Part shown: positions 1 to 8,608 of the stretch, piece after piece
Numbering within the stretch: the first letter of the stretch is position 1
Layout: each line of letters begins with the position of its first letter
Assembly (NCBI RefSeq): GCF_030269365.1
Contig: NZ_BSTF01000016.1
Location: forward strand, 142,733-206,732
DNA from: Lentzea sp. NBRC 102530
Lineage (GTDB): Bacteria > Actinomycetota > Actinomycetes > Mycobacteriales > Pseudonocardiaceae
Direction: 5' to 3'
DNA length: 64,000 nt
Program-made: the position numbers and the translations under genes
The notes under the pieces: model-generated
Databases searched by the model: none
Told to the model about the DNA's origin: nothing
The model's input: only the letters and a program-made list of their open reading frames with translations

Positions 1-984
1 CGCCTCGTGCCGCAGCTGCTCACGAGAGACGCGCAGCTGATCCATCAGCCGTACGTTGTCCATCATCGTGAGCAACTGACGCACGATCACGAGACACATG
101 ACCACCAGCCCGACGTAGATCTCGACCGGGTTCAGCCGCCCGCCCGTCGCGGTGTTCCAGATGACGAACAACCCGGTGATCGCGAGCGGCAGGTACGGCA
201 CGAGCAGGTGCAGCAGGTCCGCCGTGCGCATCCGTCCGGGCGTCGGGTCGAGGTTGCGCGCCGGGGCCAGCGCGCTCAGCAGGAACAACGCCGGGCACAG
301 CATGAACCCGATGTCCACCGTCGCCGGAATCGCCGTGTTGCCCTTGGAGATGTAGAACGCGAACACCCAGCCCGACGACGACTGCGCGATGCCCGCCAGC
401 GCGACGAAGAGCATCGGCCACTGGCGCACGGCCTGATGGGTCCACGACATCACGACGATCGCCACCAGCAGCACGAGGTACGCGGCGGGATGCGCGATCA
501 CCGTGGCGAACCCGGGCCCCGAGGTGGCCCACGCGCGGGTCAGCGACTCCAGCGCCGACACCCACGTCAGCACGAACAGCGACCCGATCACGATCAGCCC
601 GTCCAGCACGACGACCGTGCGGCTGCGGTAGTTCGGCAGCAGGTCGTCCGCGCGGCGGTGCTGCGCCTTCGCGATGAGCGCGGCCAGGCACAGCACCGGC
701 ACCATCGTGAACCCGAGCGGCGCGATCGTGGACGACGGCAGCTGCACGCCCATGATCTGCTGGCCCCAGATCCACGCCGACAGGCCGACGCTCAGGCTCG
801 CCATCGCCGCCGTCATCCAGCGGTTCCGCCTGCGCGCGTATGCGATCAGCGCCGCCACGGCGAAGCCGAGCTGCACCACCTTGTCGATTGCGATACCGAT
901 ATCGCGCGGGGCGGCGAGGGCGGTGAGGATGGCGATCGCCATGAAGGTGCCGACGCACCCGGCGATGATCCAGAACCGCTTCAC
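1..984 (-). CDS. Multi-span membrane sensor protein, N-terminal part (gene runs off left edge)
   Basis: The reading frame runs from a GTG at 984 to the window edge without a stop (328 residues). It encodes many hydrophobic segments, beginning MKRFWIIAGCVGTFMAIAIL, then an amphipathic stretch DNVRLMDQLRVSREQLRHEA at the edge. That arrangement, a long membrane domain followed by a coiled-coil linker, is typical of actinobacterial GGDEF/EAL cyclic-di-GMP proteins and of some sensor kinases. The catalytic part lies outside the window, so the class is inference. The gene is divergent from ruvC. The frame is confirmed by its membrane-protein composition; the competing long frames here are rich in Arg/His and look like shadows. 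Confidence 0.7.
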   Translation of the reverse strand, partial: MKRFWIIAGCVGTFMAIAILTALAAPRDIGIAIDKVVQLGFAVAALIAYARRRNRWMTAAMASLSVGLSAWIWGQQIMGVQLPSSTIAPLGFTMVPVLCLAALIAKAQHRRADDLLPNYRSRTVVVLDGLIVIGSLFVLTWVSALESLTRAWATSGPGFATVIAHPAAYLVLLVAIVVMSWTHQAVRQWPMLFVALAGIAQSSSGWVFAFYISKGNTAIPATVDIGFMLCPALFLLSALAPARNLDPTPGRMRTADLLHLLVPYLPLAITGLFVIWNTATGGRLNPVEIYVGLVVMCLVIVRQLLTMMDNVRLMDQLRVSREQLRHEA

Positions 985-1123
985 CCGTGCACTCCCGTGA
1001 TCGAAACCCGACTACCGTAGTAACGGCGGAGTGGACTTGTCGAACCGTGTCGGTGACTGGCGCCTATGGGTGCACCGGATATGGTTCGAACTGTTGTTCG
1101 TCCAGCGATGCGGGGAGCCGGTT

Positions 1124-1693
1124 GTGCGGGTGTTCGGGGTCGACCCCGGTCTGACCAGGTGCGGCTTCGGCGTGGTGGACGGCGGCCCTGGCCGGGTCGT
1201 GCGCGCCGTCGCCGTCGACGTCCTGCGCACGCCCGTTGACGCTCCTCTGTCCGTGCGTCTGCATGAGCTGTACGAAGGCCTCTGCGTGTGGCTCGACCGT
1301 TACGAACCTCAGGTCATGGCCATCGAACGGGTCTTCGCGCAGCACAACGTCCGCACCGCCATGGGGGTGGCGCAGGCGTCCGGCGTGGTGGCGCTGGCCG
1401 CCGCGCAACGCGACCTGCCGGTCGAGTTCCACACGCCGTCCGAGGTGAAGGCCGCCGTCACCGGCTCGGGCCGCGCGGACAAGGCACAGGTGACGGCCAT
1501 GGTGACCAAACTCCTCGGTCTCAAGACCGCCCCGAAACCGGCGGACGCCGCGGACGCCCTGGCGATCGCGATCTGCCACCACTGGCGCGCGCCGATGCGT
1601 TCGCGCCTGGAAGAAGCCCAGGCCAAGGCGGCCGAACTCGCCCGCGTGCACCGGGCGAAGCTCGCCGAAGCGGCCCGGCGGAGCGCGCCGTGA
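1124..1693 (+). CDS. ruvC: RuvC, Holliday junction resolvase
   Basis: Crossover-junction endonuclease that nicks Holliday junctions held by RuvAB. The 189-residue product starts at GTG 1124, eight bases after a GGGGAG ribosome site; the frame is open further upstream, but the family begins at VRVFGVDPGLTRCG. Catalytic acidic residues are visible: Asp7 in GVDPG, Glu in AIERVF and the Asp residues in ADAADALAIA. The length is normal for actinobacteria. It is the first gene of ruvCAB; a 106-bp gap with a short hairpin (1749-1767, 6-bp stem, no T tract) separates it from ruvA. Confidence 0.97.
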   Translation: MRVFGVDPGLTRCGFGVVDGGPGRVVRAVAVDVLRTPVDAPLSVRLHELYEGLCVWLDRYEPQVMAIERVFAQHNVRTAMGVAQASGVVALAAAQRDLPVEFHTPSEVKAAVTGSGRADKAQVTAMVTKLLGLKTAPKPADAADALAIAICHHWRAPMRSRLEEAQAKAAELARVHRAKLAEAARRSAP

Positions 1694-1799
1694 TCGTTTC
1701 AGCGCTCGCCGAAATCGTCAGTGCCTGCTGGAAGAATGAAATCAAGGGGTCCCCTTCGCGAGGGGACGCCTGCGTGAGCGTGAAGTCCGGAGGAACCAG

Positions 1800-2381
1800 G
1801 TGATCTCGTCACTGCGCGGCCAGGTGCAGCACGTCGGCCTCGACCACGCCGTCGTCGAGGTGGGCGGTGTCGGGTTCGCCGTCCAGGCCACCCCGACCAC
1901 CCTCGCGAGCCTGCGCCGAGGCGAGGAGGCCACCCTCGCCACCACCCTGATCGTGCGCGAGGACAGCCTCACCCTGTTCGGCTTCGCCGACGCCGAGGCC
2001 CGCGAGCTGTTCGGCCTGCTCCAGACCGTGAGCGGGATCGGCCCGCGGATCGCGCTGGCGACCCTCGCGGTGCTGGAGCCCGACAAGCTGCGCCACGCGC
2101 TCGCCGAGGGCAACATCACCGTGCTCACGCAGGTGCCCGGCATCGGCAAGAAGGGCGCGGAACGCCTCATCATCGAGCTCCGCGACAAGGTCGGCCAGCT
2201 CGCCGCCCCCACCACGCCCGCGCACAGCCAAACGCGCGACCACGTCGTGGAGGCGCTGCTCGGCCTCGGCTTCCCGGCCAAGGCCGCCGAGGCCACCGTC
2301 GACACCGTCCTCGCGGACAACCCCGACCAGTCCACGCCGGCCGTCCTGCGCCGTGCGCTCGCCACCCTGGGGCGCAAGTGA
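1800..2381 (+). CDS. ruvA: RuvA, Holliday junction DNA-binding subunit
   Basis: Tetrameric junction-binding protein that loads the RuvB motor. The GTG start at 1800 follows a good GGAGGA site. The 193-residue product shows the N-terminal OB fold (MISSLRGQV...), two helix-hairpin-helix motifs (VSGIGPRIALATL and VPGIGKKGAERLIIEL) and a C-terminal domain ending LRRALATLGRK that contacts RuvB. Its stop overlaps the ruvB start (TGATG), implying translational coupling. Confidence 0.97.
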   Translation: MISSLRGQVQHVGLDHAVVEVGGVGFAVQATPTTLASLRRGEEATLATTLIVREDSLTLFGFADAEARELFGLLQTVSGIGPRIALATLAVLEPDKLRHALAEGNITVLTQVPGIGKKGAERLIIELRDKVGQLAAPTTPAHSQTRDHVVEALLGLGFPAKAAEATVDTVLADNPDQSTPAVLRRALATLGRK

Positions 2382-3391
2382 TGGAGGACGAGCTCAGCCC
2401 GTACGTCGCCCCCGCCGAACGCGACGTCGAGACGAGCCTGCGTCCCGCCGACCTGCACGAGTTCGTCGGTCAGCAGCGCGTCCGCGAACAGCTCGAGCTG
2501 GTCCTGCACGGCGCCATGCGGCGCGGCGCGGCCCCGGACCACGTGCTGCTCAGCGGCCCTCCCGGCCTCGGCAAGACCAGTCTCGCGATGATCATCGCCA
2601 AGGAGCTCGACGCCGCCATCCGCATCACCAGCGGCCCCGCCCTGGAACGCGCTGGCGACCTCGCCTCGATGCTGTCGAACCTGGTCGAGGGCGACGTGCT
2701 GTTCATCGACGAGATCCACCGCATGGCGCGGCCGGCGGAGGAGATGCTCTACCTCGCGATGGAGGACTTCCGCGTCGACGTGATGGTCGGCAAGGGCCCC
2801 GGCGCGACCAGCATCCCGCTCGACATCGCGCCGTTCACCCTGGTCGGTGCCACGACCAGGTCAGGTGCGCTGACCGGACCGCTCAGGGACCGCTTCGGCT
2901 TCACCGGGCACATGGAGTTCTACGCGCCCGAAGAGCTCGACCTCATCGTGAAGCGCAGCGCCAAGATCCTCGGCGTCGACATCGCCGAGGACGCCGCCAT
3001 CGAGATCGCCGGACGGTCCCGAGGCACCCCCCGCATCGCGAACCGCCTGCTCCGCCGCGTCCGAGACTTCGCCGAGGTCAGGGCCGACGGCCTGGTCACG
3101 CAGGAGATCGCCCGGCAGGCCCTGGTCGTCTACGACGTCGACGAACTCGGCCTCGACCGGCTCGACCGCGCGGTGCTGAACGCCCTGGTCAAGAGCTTCC
3201 ACGGCGGTCCCGTCGGCGTCGCGACCCTGGCGGTCGCCGTCGGTGAGGAGACCACCACCGTCGAAGAGGTCTGCGAACCGTATTTGGTGCGGGCTGGCAT
3301 GCTGGCCCGTACACCACGCGGCCGAGTGGCGACGCCCGCCGCGTGGCTCCACCTGGGACTGGAACCGCCCGCCGGTGATCAACTGTGGTGA
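2381..3391 (+). CDS. ruvB: RuvB, Holliday junction branch-migration helicase
   Basis: AAA+ motor driving branch migration with RuvA. The product is 336 residues from ATG 2381; a GTG at 2378 is the only nearby alternative. Walker A GPPGLGKTSLA, Walker B FIDEIHRM, sensor 1 VGATTRSG, the RFGF arginine-finger region and the C-terminal winged-helix part (GVATLAVAVGEETTTVEEV) are all present. Length is standard. It completes the ruvCAB cluster; yajC follows after about 70 bp, the usual actinobacterial order. Confidence 0.98.
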   Translation: MEDELSPYVAPAERDVETSLRPADLHEFVGQQRVREQLELVLHGAMRRGAAPDHVLLSGPPGLGKTSLAMIIAKELDAAIRITSGPALERAGDLASMLSNLVEGDVLFIDEIHRMARPAEEMLYLAMEDFRVDVMVGKGPGATSIPLDIAPFTLVGATTRSGALTGPLRDRFGFTGHMEFYAPEELDLIVKRSAKILGVDIAEDAAIEIAGRSRGTPRIANRLLRRVRDFAEVRADGLVTQEIARQALVVYDVDELGLDRLDRAVLNALVKSFHGGPVGVATLAVAVGEETTTVEEVCEPYLVRAGMLARTPRGRVATPAAWLHLGLEPPAGDQLW

Positions 3392-3463
3392 CCTGGCACA
3401 ATCGGTGAAAGCACCTGGACATATCGGGCGTGCGTCGAGGCATGTCCATTTGATCGGAGAATG

Positions 3464-3826
3464 ATGGACCTTGGCAGTTTGATGTTCCCGTTGCTTCTGG
3501 TTCTGCTCGCGGTGCCGCTGTTCCTCAGCGCGCGCAAGCAGAAGCGGGCGATGGCCGAGCAGCAGTCCTTGCAGAGCTCGCTCACGGTGGGCGACAAGGT
3601 GATGACGACGTCGGGCCTGTACGGCACCGTCGCCGACGCGAGCCACGACACCACCATCGACATCGAGATCTCCGAGGGCGTCGTCACCCGGTGGCTGCGT
3701 GCCGCGATCCGCGAGAAGGTGGCGGAGACCGATGAGGCAGTGGTCGAGGACAAGGCCGACGAGGACGAGGAGCAGGTGACCACCGCACAGGTCGCCGAGC
3801 CCTTGGACCACAACGCCAAGAAGTAA
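3464..3826 (+). CDS. yajC: YajC, Sec translocon accessory protein
   Basis: Small single-span protein of the SecDF-YajC complex. The 120-residue product has an N-terminal membrane segment (LMFPLLLVLLAVPLFL), the conserved basic patch SARKQKRAMAEQ, and the YajC core LTVGDKVMTTSGLYGTV. The tail is acidic. Tandem ATGs lie at 3461 and 3464; the GGAG at 3456-3459 spaces better to 3464. It stands directly upstream of secDF, separated by a strong hairpin. Confidence 0.95.
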   Translation: MDLGSLMFPLLLVLLAVPLFLSARKQKRAMAEQQSLQSSLTVGDKVMTTSGLYGTVADASHDTTIDIEISEGVVTRWLRAAIREKVAETDEAVVEDKADEDEEQVTTAQVAEPLDHNAKK

Positions 3827-3842
3827 CCAACAGAGTCGTGAC

Positions 3843-3881
3843 ACCTGGAGTTGGCAACTGTGAACACCGCCAACTCCAGGT
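3843..3881 (+). terminator. Hairpin between yajC and secD (terminator or attenuator)
   Basis: A perfect 12-bp inverted repeat, ACCTGGAGTTGG (3843-3854) and CCAACTCCAGGT (3870-3881), encloses a 15-base loop. No T tract follows, so it may act as a leaky terminator, attenuator or mRNA stability element upstream of secD. Confidence 0.55.
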
Positions 3882-3955
3882 AGTGACGCGCAGCTCACGC
3901 GGCGCGCGTTACGCTGCGCGCTCGGAAACCATCGCTACTAGGAGACGGACGGATC

Positions 3956-5758
3956 GTGGCACCTCCGGCCGGGCAAATTCGCCCTGCGAAGTATCTGGCG
4001 AGTTTTGTCCTCATCGTGGTCGCGCTCTACGCCCTGGTCTTTCTGACCGGGAACGGTTCGGCCAAACCCAAGCTCGGAATCGACCTCCAGGGTGGCACGC
4101 TCGTCACCCTGACGGCTCGGCAGGAAGACGGCGCGCAGCCGAGTGAAGAGGCGCTCAACCGGGCGCGCGACCTCATCGAGGTCCGCGTGAACGGGCTCGG
4201 CGTCTCCGGTGCCGAGGTCGTGCGAGACGGCAACAACCTGGTGATCACGGTCCCGGGCGCGGACAGCGAAGGCGCGAAGGGCCTCGGCCAGACCGCCCGC
4301 CTCGCGTTCCGCAAGGTCGTCGGCCAGCCGGTCCCCGCCGGCGCCGCGCCGAACCCCACGCAGACGTCCTCGAGCACGCCGCCGTCCGGCACCAGCACGC
4401 CGCCGTCCGCACCGCCGAGCCAGAGCGTCGGCCAGGCCCCGCCGTCGAGCGGTGCCCCGCAGGGCCGCCCCGCGCCGCAGCTCGCCGCGCAGCCGTCCAG
4501 CACGCCGCCGTCCGGCACGAGCACGCCGCCGTCGAGCAACGCGAGCACGCCGCCCAGCACGCCGTCCGCCCCCTCCAACGTCGACCCGAAGGTCGCGAAG
4601 GAGATCCAGGAGGCCAAGGCGCTGCGCCAGTCCACGGACCCGCAGGTGCTGCAGCAGGCCGCCCTGATGCTCGACTGCACGCAGCCCGACCCGCTGCGCG
4701 GCAACGACGACCTCGACAAGCCGCTCGTCACGTGCGACGAGAAGGGCGAGTTCAAGTACACCCTGGCCCCGGTCAACCCTCCCAAGGAGGACACCGAGAC
4801 CAAGGCGGACGACTTCGCCAACTACTCCCGCCTGACCGGTGAGGACATCAACAACGCCGCGGCGAACAACAACCCGAACGGCACCGGCTACGTCGTCAAC
4901 CTGGACTTCAAGTCCGAGGGCGGCAGCAAGTGGGCCAAGTTCACCGCCGCCAACGTCCAGCAGGCCGTCGCGGTCGTGCTCGATGGCGAGGTCATGTCCG
5001 CGCCGACGATCCAGTCGGCCATTGAGGGCGGTTCGACCGAGATCAGCGGCAAGTTCACGCTGAAGGAAGCCCAGAACCTCGCGAACACGCTGAAGTACGG
5101 CGCGCTGCCGCTGTCCTTCGACTCGTCCGAGGCGCAGACGATCTCCCCGACTCTCGGCCTGCAGTCGCTCAAGGCCGGTCTGATCGCCGGCGGCATCGGC
5201 CTCGCGCTGGTCTTCGTCTACTGCCTGTTCTACTACCGCCTGCTCGGCATCCTGACGATCCTGTCGCTGGTCCTGTCCGGTGTGGTCATCTACGCCGTGC
5301 TGGTCCTGCTGGGCCGCCTGATCGGGTTCACGCTCGACCTCGCCGGCATCGCGGGCTTCATCGTCGCCATCGGTATCACCGCCGACTCGTTCATCGTCTT
5401 CTTCGAACGCCTGAAGGACGAAGTGCGTGAGGGGCGTTCGTTCCGTTCGGCCGTGCCGCGCGCATGGGTCCGTTCGCGCCGCACGATCCTCTCGGCCGAC
5501 GCGGTCAGCTTCATCGCCGCCGCCGTGCTGTACGTCATCGCCGTCGGCCAGGTGAAGGGCTTCGCGTTCACCCTGGGCATGTCCACGGTCCTCGACCTCG
5601 TGGTCGTGTTCCTCGTGACGCACCCGCTCGTCGCGATGGCGTCGAAGTCCAAGTTCCTCTCCAACCCGAGCCTGTCGGGCCTGGGCGGTGCCGCCCGCGA
5701 GGGTGCCGCACACCGCGCCACCACGACCGGCAAGACCACCGCCGTGAAGGAGGCCTGA
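3956..5758 (+). CDS. secD: SecD, protein translocase subunit
   Basis: Membrane RND-type subunit that uses the proton gradient to complete Sec-dependent export. The product is 600 residues from a GTG. It has an N-terminal membrane span, the D1 motif GIDLQGGTLVTL, and a large periplasmic-side domain. A Pro/Ser/Thr-rich linker (about residues 125-205) is built of STPPSGTSTPPS-like units. Five C-terminal spans include IAGFIVAIGITADSFIVFFERLKDE. The low-complexity linker is typical of actinomycete SecD but long here. Its stop lies one base before the secF ATG. Confidence 0.97.
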   Translation: MAPPAGQIRPAKYLASFVLIVVALYALVFLTGNGSAKPKLGIDLQGGTLVTLTARQEDGAQPSEEALNRARDLIEVRVNGLGVSGAEVVRDGNNLVITVPGADSEGAKGLGQTARLAFRKVVGQPVPAGAAPNPTQTSSSTPPSGTSTPPSAPPSQSVGQAPPSSGAPQGRPAPQLAAQPSSTPPSGTSTPPSSNASTPPSTPSAPSNVDPKVAKEIQEAKALRQSTDPQVLQQAALMLDCTQPDPLRGNDDLDKPLVTCDEKGEFKYTLAPVNPPKEDTETKADDFANYSRLTGEDINNAAANNNPNGTGYVVNLDFKSEGGSKWAKFTAANVQQAVAVVLDGEVMSAPTIQSAIEGGSTEISGKFTLKEAQNLANTLKYGALPLSFDSSEAQTISPTLGLQSLKAGLIAGGIGLALVFVYCLFYYRLLGILTILSLVLSGVVIYAVLVLLGRLIGFTLDLAGIAGFIVAIGITADSFIVFFERLKDEVREGRSFRSAVPRAWVRSRRTILSADAVSFIAAAVLYVIAVGQVKGFAFTLGMSTVLDLVVVFLVTHPLVAMASKSKFLSNPSLSGLGGAAREGAAHRATTTGKTTAVKEA

Positions 5759-5759
5759 C

Positions 5760-6914
5760 ATGAGCAGCGTGTTCTCACGGCTCTACGTGGGCAACGGCGC
5801 CTTCGACATCGTCGGCAAGCGCACCCGCTGGTACATCGTCTCGGGCATCATCCTGCTGGTCTGCATCGGCTCGATGGTGTTCAAGGGCTTCAACCTCGGC
5901 ATCGACTTCGAGGGCGGCACCAAGATCTCCCTGCCGTCGATCTCGGCCAGCGGTCAGACGATCACGCCGGCCGCCGTCGAGGACGCCTACGCGAAGGCCG
6001 TCCCCGGCAAGAAGCCGAACGCCGTGCAGGCCGTCGGTTCCGGCGCCAGCGCGACGATCCAGCTCAAGTCCCCGGCCCTGAACGTCGCCGAGGTCTCGGC
6101 GCTGAAGACGGGCCTCGCGCAGGACCTCCAGCCGCAGGGCGGCCAGACGGCGATCTCCGACAGCGCCGTCTCCGCGTCCTGGGGCGGTGAGATCAGCGGC
6201 AAGGCCCTCTGGGCCCTGTTCTGGTTCTTCGTCGCGGTGACGATCTTCCTGGTGTTCTACTTCGAGTGGCAGATGGCCGTCGGCGCGCTCGTCGCCGTGT
6301 TCCACGACGTCATCATCACCGCCGGTGTGTACTCGCTCATCGGCTTCGAGGTGACGCCCGCGACGGTGATCGGTCTGCTCACCATCCTCGGCTTCTCGCT
6401 GTACGACACAGTCGTCGTGTTCGACAAGGTCAAGGAGAACACCCGAGGGCTGCTGGGCCTGACTCGCCGCACCTACGCCGAGGCGTCGAACCTGGCGCTG
6501 AACCAGACCCTGATGCGCTCGATCAACACCTCGTTGATCGCGCTCCTCCCGGTCATCGGCCTGCTGGTCGTCGGCGTCGGCATCCTGGGCGTCGGCACCC
6601 TGCAGGACCTCGCGCTCGTGCAGCTCGTCGGCATGTTCATCGGCGCCCTGTCCTCGATCTTCATCGCCACCCCGGTGCTGGTGGACCTGAAGATGCGCGA
6701 CCCGAAGTACATCGCGCAGGCCAAGCGCGTGGCGGCCCGCCGCGCCAAGGCCACGGGCCCGCAGGTCGCCGAGGGCATCGAGTCGGTCGACGAGGACAAC
6801 CTCGCCGCCGACCTGCGCAAGGAAGAGGCGTACGCCGCCGCCGCGTCGGTGCCCCACCGCACCGCCAAGGCCGCCGACGCGCGCCGCCGTCCGACCGGGA
6901 AGCGCCAGCGTTGA
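5760..6914 (+). CDS. secF: SecF, protein translocase subunit
   Basis: Partner of SecD in the proton-driven export complex. The product is 384 residues, with GIDFEGGTKISL after the first membrane span and the C-terminal bundle containing GFSLYDTVVVFDKVKENT. A basic cytoplasmic tail (KAADARRRPTGKRQR) ends the protein. The gene is coupled to secD (one-base gap) and overlaps the apt start (TTGA). Confidence 0.97.
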   Translation: MSSVFSRLYVGNGAFDIVGKRTRWYIVSGIILLVCIGSMVFKGFNLGIDFEGGTKISLPSISASGQTITPAAVEDAYAKAVPGKKPNAVQAVGSGASATIQLKSPALNVAEVSALKTGLAQDLQPQGGQTAISDSAVSASWGGEISGKALWALFWFFVAVTIFLVFYFEWQMAVGALVAVFHDVIITAGVYSLIGFEVTPATVIGLLTILGFSLYDTVVVFDKVKENTRGLLGLTRRTYAEASNLALNQTLMRSINTSLIALLPVIGLLVVGVGILGVGTLQDLALVQLVGMFIGALSSIFIATPVLVDLKMRDPKYIAQAKRVAARRAKATGPQVAEGIESVDEDNLAADLRKEEAYAAAASVPHRTAKAADARRRPTGKRQR

Positions 6915-7429
6915 AATTGGATCGTGCTCTGGGACTGATGCGTGAAGTCCCGGACTTCCCCCAGCCAGGGGTCGTCTTCCGGGACTTCACGCCGGTTCTC
7001 ACCGACCCGGACGCCCTGCGCGCCGTGGTCGACGCACTGCAGGACAAGATCGACGACAGCACCCAGTTGATCGCCGCCATCGAGTCGCGCGGCTTCCTGC
7101 TGGGTGCTGCTCTGGGTTACGGCTGGCGCTACGGCGTGGTGCCGTTGCGCAAACCGGGCAAGCTCCCGGTGGTCGCCGACTCCGTGGCGTACGCCCTGGA
7201 GTACGGCGAGGCCTCCCTGGAACTGCCCGCGGGCGCCATCGAACCGGGACAGCGCGTGGTCGTCGTCGACGACGTGCTCGCCACCGGTGGCACCGCGGAG
7301 GCCGCCTGCACGCTCGTGGAGCGCGCGGGCGGCATCGTGACGGGTGTGTCGGTGGTGCTGGAGATCTCCGCGCTGGGCGGCCGTTCCCGCCTGGCGGGCC
7401 GAGAGGTCAACGCCCTGCTGGCCGTGTGA
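6911..7429 (+). CDS. apt: Adenine phosphoribosyltransferase
   Basis: Converts adenine and PRPP to AMP in purine salvage. The TTG at 6911 overlaps the secF stop and gives a 172-residue protein of normal length, starting LKLDRALGLMREVPDFPQPG; an ATG at 6938 would cut into the conserved N terminus. The PRPP-binding motif VVVVDDVLATGGTA is intact, as is IESRGFLLGAALG. The apt-rel neighbourhood is the common actinobacterial arrangement, interrupted here by the small genes at 7442-9439. Confidence 0.95.
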   Translation: MKLDRALGLMREVPDFPQPGVVFRDFTPVLTDPDALRAVVDALQDKIDDSTQLIAAIESRGFLLGAALGYGWRYGVVPLRKPGKLPVVADSVAYALEYGEASLELPAGAIEPGQRVVVVDDVLATGGTAEAACTLVERAGGIVTGVSVVLEISALGGRSRLAGREVNALLAV

Positions 7430-7441
7430 CGCCGCCGGGGG

Positions 7442-7801
7442 TCACTGCGCGAGAACCGCGAACGTGACCCCCACGGCGAAGCCCAGCAGCATGAGCACCT
7501 GCGCCAGCACGTAGTAGATCGCCAAGCTCAGGAAGATGAGCACCCACGGCTTGATCCGGACCTTCTTGGCGAGTGCCCACATGATCACCGTGGTGAGGAT
7601 CCACAACACGAACCCGAAGACCAGCGCGCCGATCATCGGGTCGTACGCGGCGCCGGTCCGCAGCGTCCAGACGCCGATCCCGACCACGAGCGCCACGAAC
7701 CAGACGCCGGCACCGGCGGCAGCGTGACCGAACGGCGTTCCGTTGCTCTGCTCTCTGCTCCGCGTGCGAACTTCCGCGGCAGGGTGCGGTGAATCAGACA
7801 T
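7442..7801 (-). CDS. Small membrane protein, unknown function
   Basis: The product is 119 residues. The start at ATG 7801 is supported by GGGGGGACC just upstream; an upstream ATG at 7843 would add a poorly supported extension. After a hydrophilic N terminus (SDSPHPAAEVRTRSREQ) there are four predicted membrane spans, including GVWFVALVVGIGVWTL, MIGALVFGFVLWILTTVIMWAL and WVLIFLSLAIYYVLAQVLMLL. I recognise no catalytic motif. The gene is convergent with apt, 12 bp apart, with a short GTGAC/GTCAC hairpin at 7426-7445. Confidence 0.75.
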   Translation of the reverse strand: MSDSPHPAAEVRTRSREQSNGTPFGHAAAGAGVWFVALVVGIGVWTLRTGAAYDPMIGALVFGFVLWILTTVIMWALAKKVRIKPWVLIFLSLAIYYVLAQVLMLLGFAVGVTFAVLAQ

Positions 7802-7891
7802 GCGGTCCCCCCAGACCTCGCGCTCACGTCGAGTGACCATCATGGCAGCCGCGTAACCGCCAAAACACCGCCTGGTGGTGGAGGTCGCACC

Positions 7892-8173
7892 TCAGGCGAC
7901 CGGCGGCGGAGCCATGAACGCCGCGCCCACGCTCACGAACACCAGCGTCACCAGCGACGCGGGCGCCGTCACCACCACGATCTCCCACAGCCGAGGCCTC
8001 GGCGGAACCGCCCGGCGCAGCACCAGCCAGCTGAGCGCGGTCGCGATCACCCAGCCGACCGCCGACCCGACCAGGGACCGCTGGTCGACGTGGCCCGGGT
8101 CGTCGAGGGCCAGGTACGCCATCGTGCCCAGCCACACGAACGTCAACGCCGCGCACCACAGCAGAGTCCTCAC
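7892..8173 (-). CDS. Small membrane protein, unknown function
   Basis: From GTG 8173 the product has 93 residues with about three membrane spans (RTLLWCAALTFVWLGTMAYLAL, LVGSAVGWVIATALSWLVL, IVVVTAPASLVTLVFVSVGAAF). An in-frame ATG at 8242 would add a basic N-terminal stretch without a ribosome site. No motif is recognised. Hydropathy and codon pattern support a real gene; the start is uncertain. Confidence 0.6.
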   Translation of the reverse strand: MRTLLWCAALTFVWLGTMAYLALDDPGHVDQRSLVGSAVGWVIATALSWLVLRRAVPPRPRLWEIVVVTAPASLVTLVFVSVGAAFMAPPPVA

Positions 8174-8608
8174 ACGCCTGAGTCTGTCAGGTCGCGCGCG
8201 TATGCCTCTCGGCTCGTTGTTCAGCGCATTTCTGCGGCTCATTTTCGTGGGTGTTTTGCGTTGCCGCGAGAGAGAAGGGCACCTACGGCACCTATGCCCG
8301 CTCGTCCAGCTCGTTCACCCGAACGTGTGCCGTTTGACGTGCTTTTATCCCGCTTTGCTGCGGTACGGTCGAACGTATGAGCGACCCGAACTTTCCTCTC
8401 CTGTCCACCGACGTTCGCCTCCTCGTCGCCCGTCGCCTCGGCGTCACCCCGATCCGTCGCGGCGGCCGGCGGGTGAAGCTCCACAGTGGACTCCCGCCTC
8501 GTCTCCCTCCCGTCGGGCCCGTCCCCGCCCGCACGCCGAAATCCCGCCGCGCCAGCAACTCCCGCACCGCCACGCCGTTCCCACCGTCCCCTCCGGACAG
8601 GAGGCCCC
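8174..8608. other. 435-bp stretch without a confident gene
   Basis: This lies between the small membrane gene and the XRE regulator. A TACGGT at 8364-8369 sits seven bases before an ATG at 8377, a leaderless-promoter-like spacing. The frame from that ATG (97 codons) becomes extremely Arg/Pro-rich and overlaps the regulator, so I do not call it. If the promoter is real it may instead give the regulator a long leader. Confidence 0.4.

Noticed and set aside
7..1020. Long open frames opposite the left-edge membrane gene
   Set aside because: Products are Arg/His/Gln-rich without folds; the GTG-984 minus-strand frame has proper membrane spans instead.
1749..1767. Six-bp hairpin between ruvC and ruvA as a terminator
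   Set aside because: Short stem and no T tract inside a conserved operon; more likely incidental.
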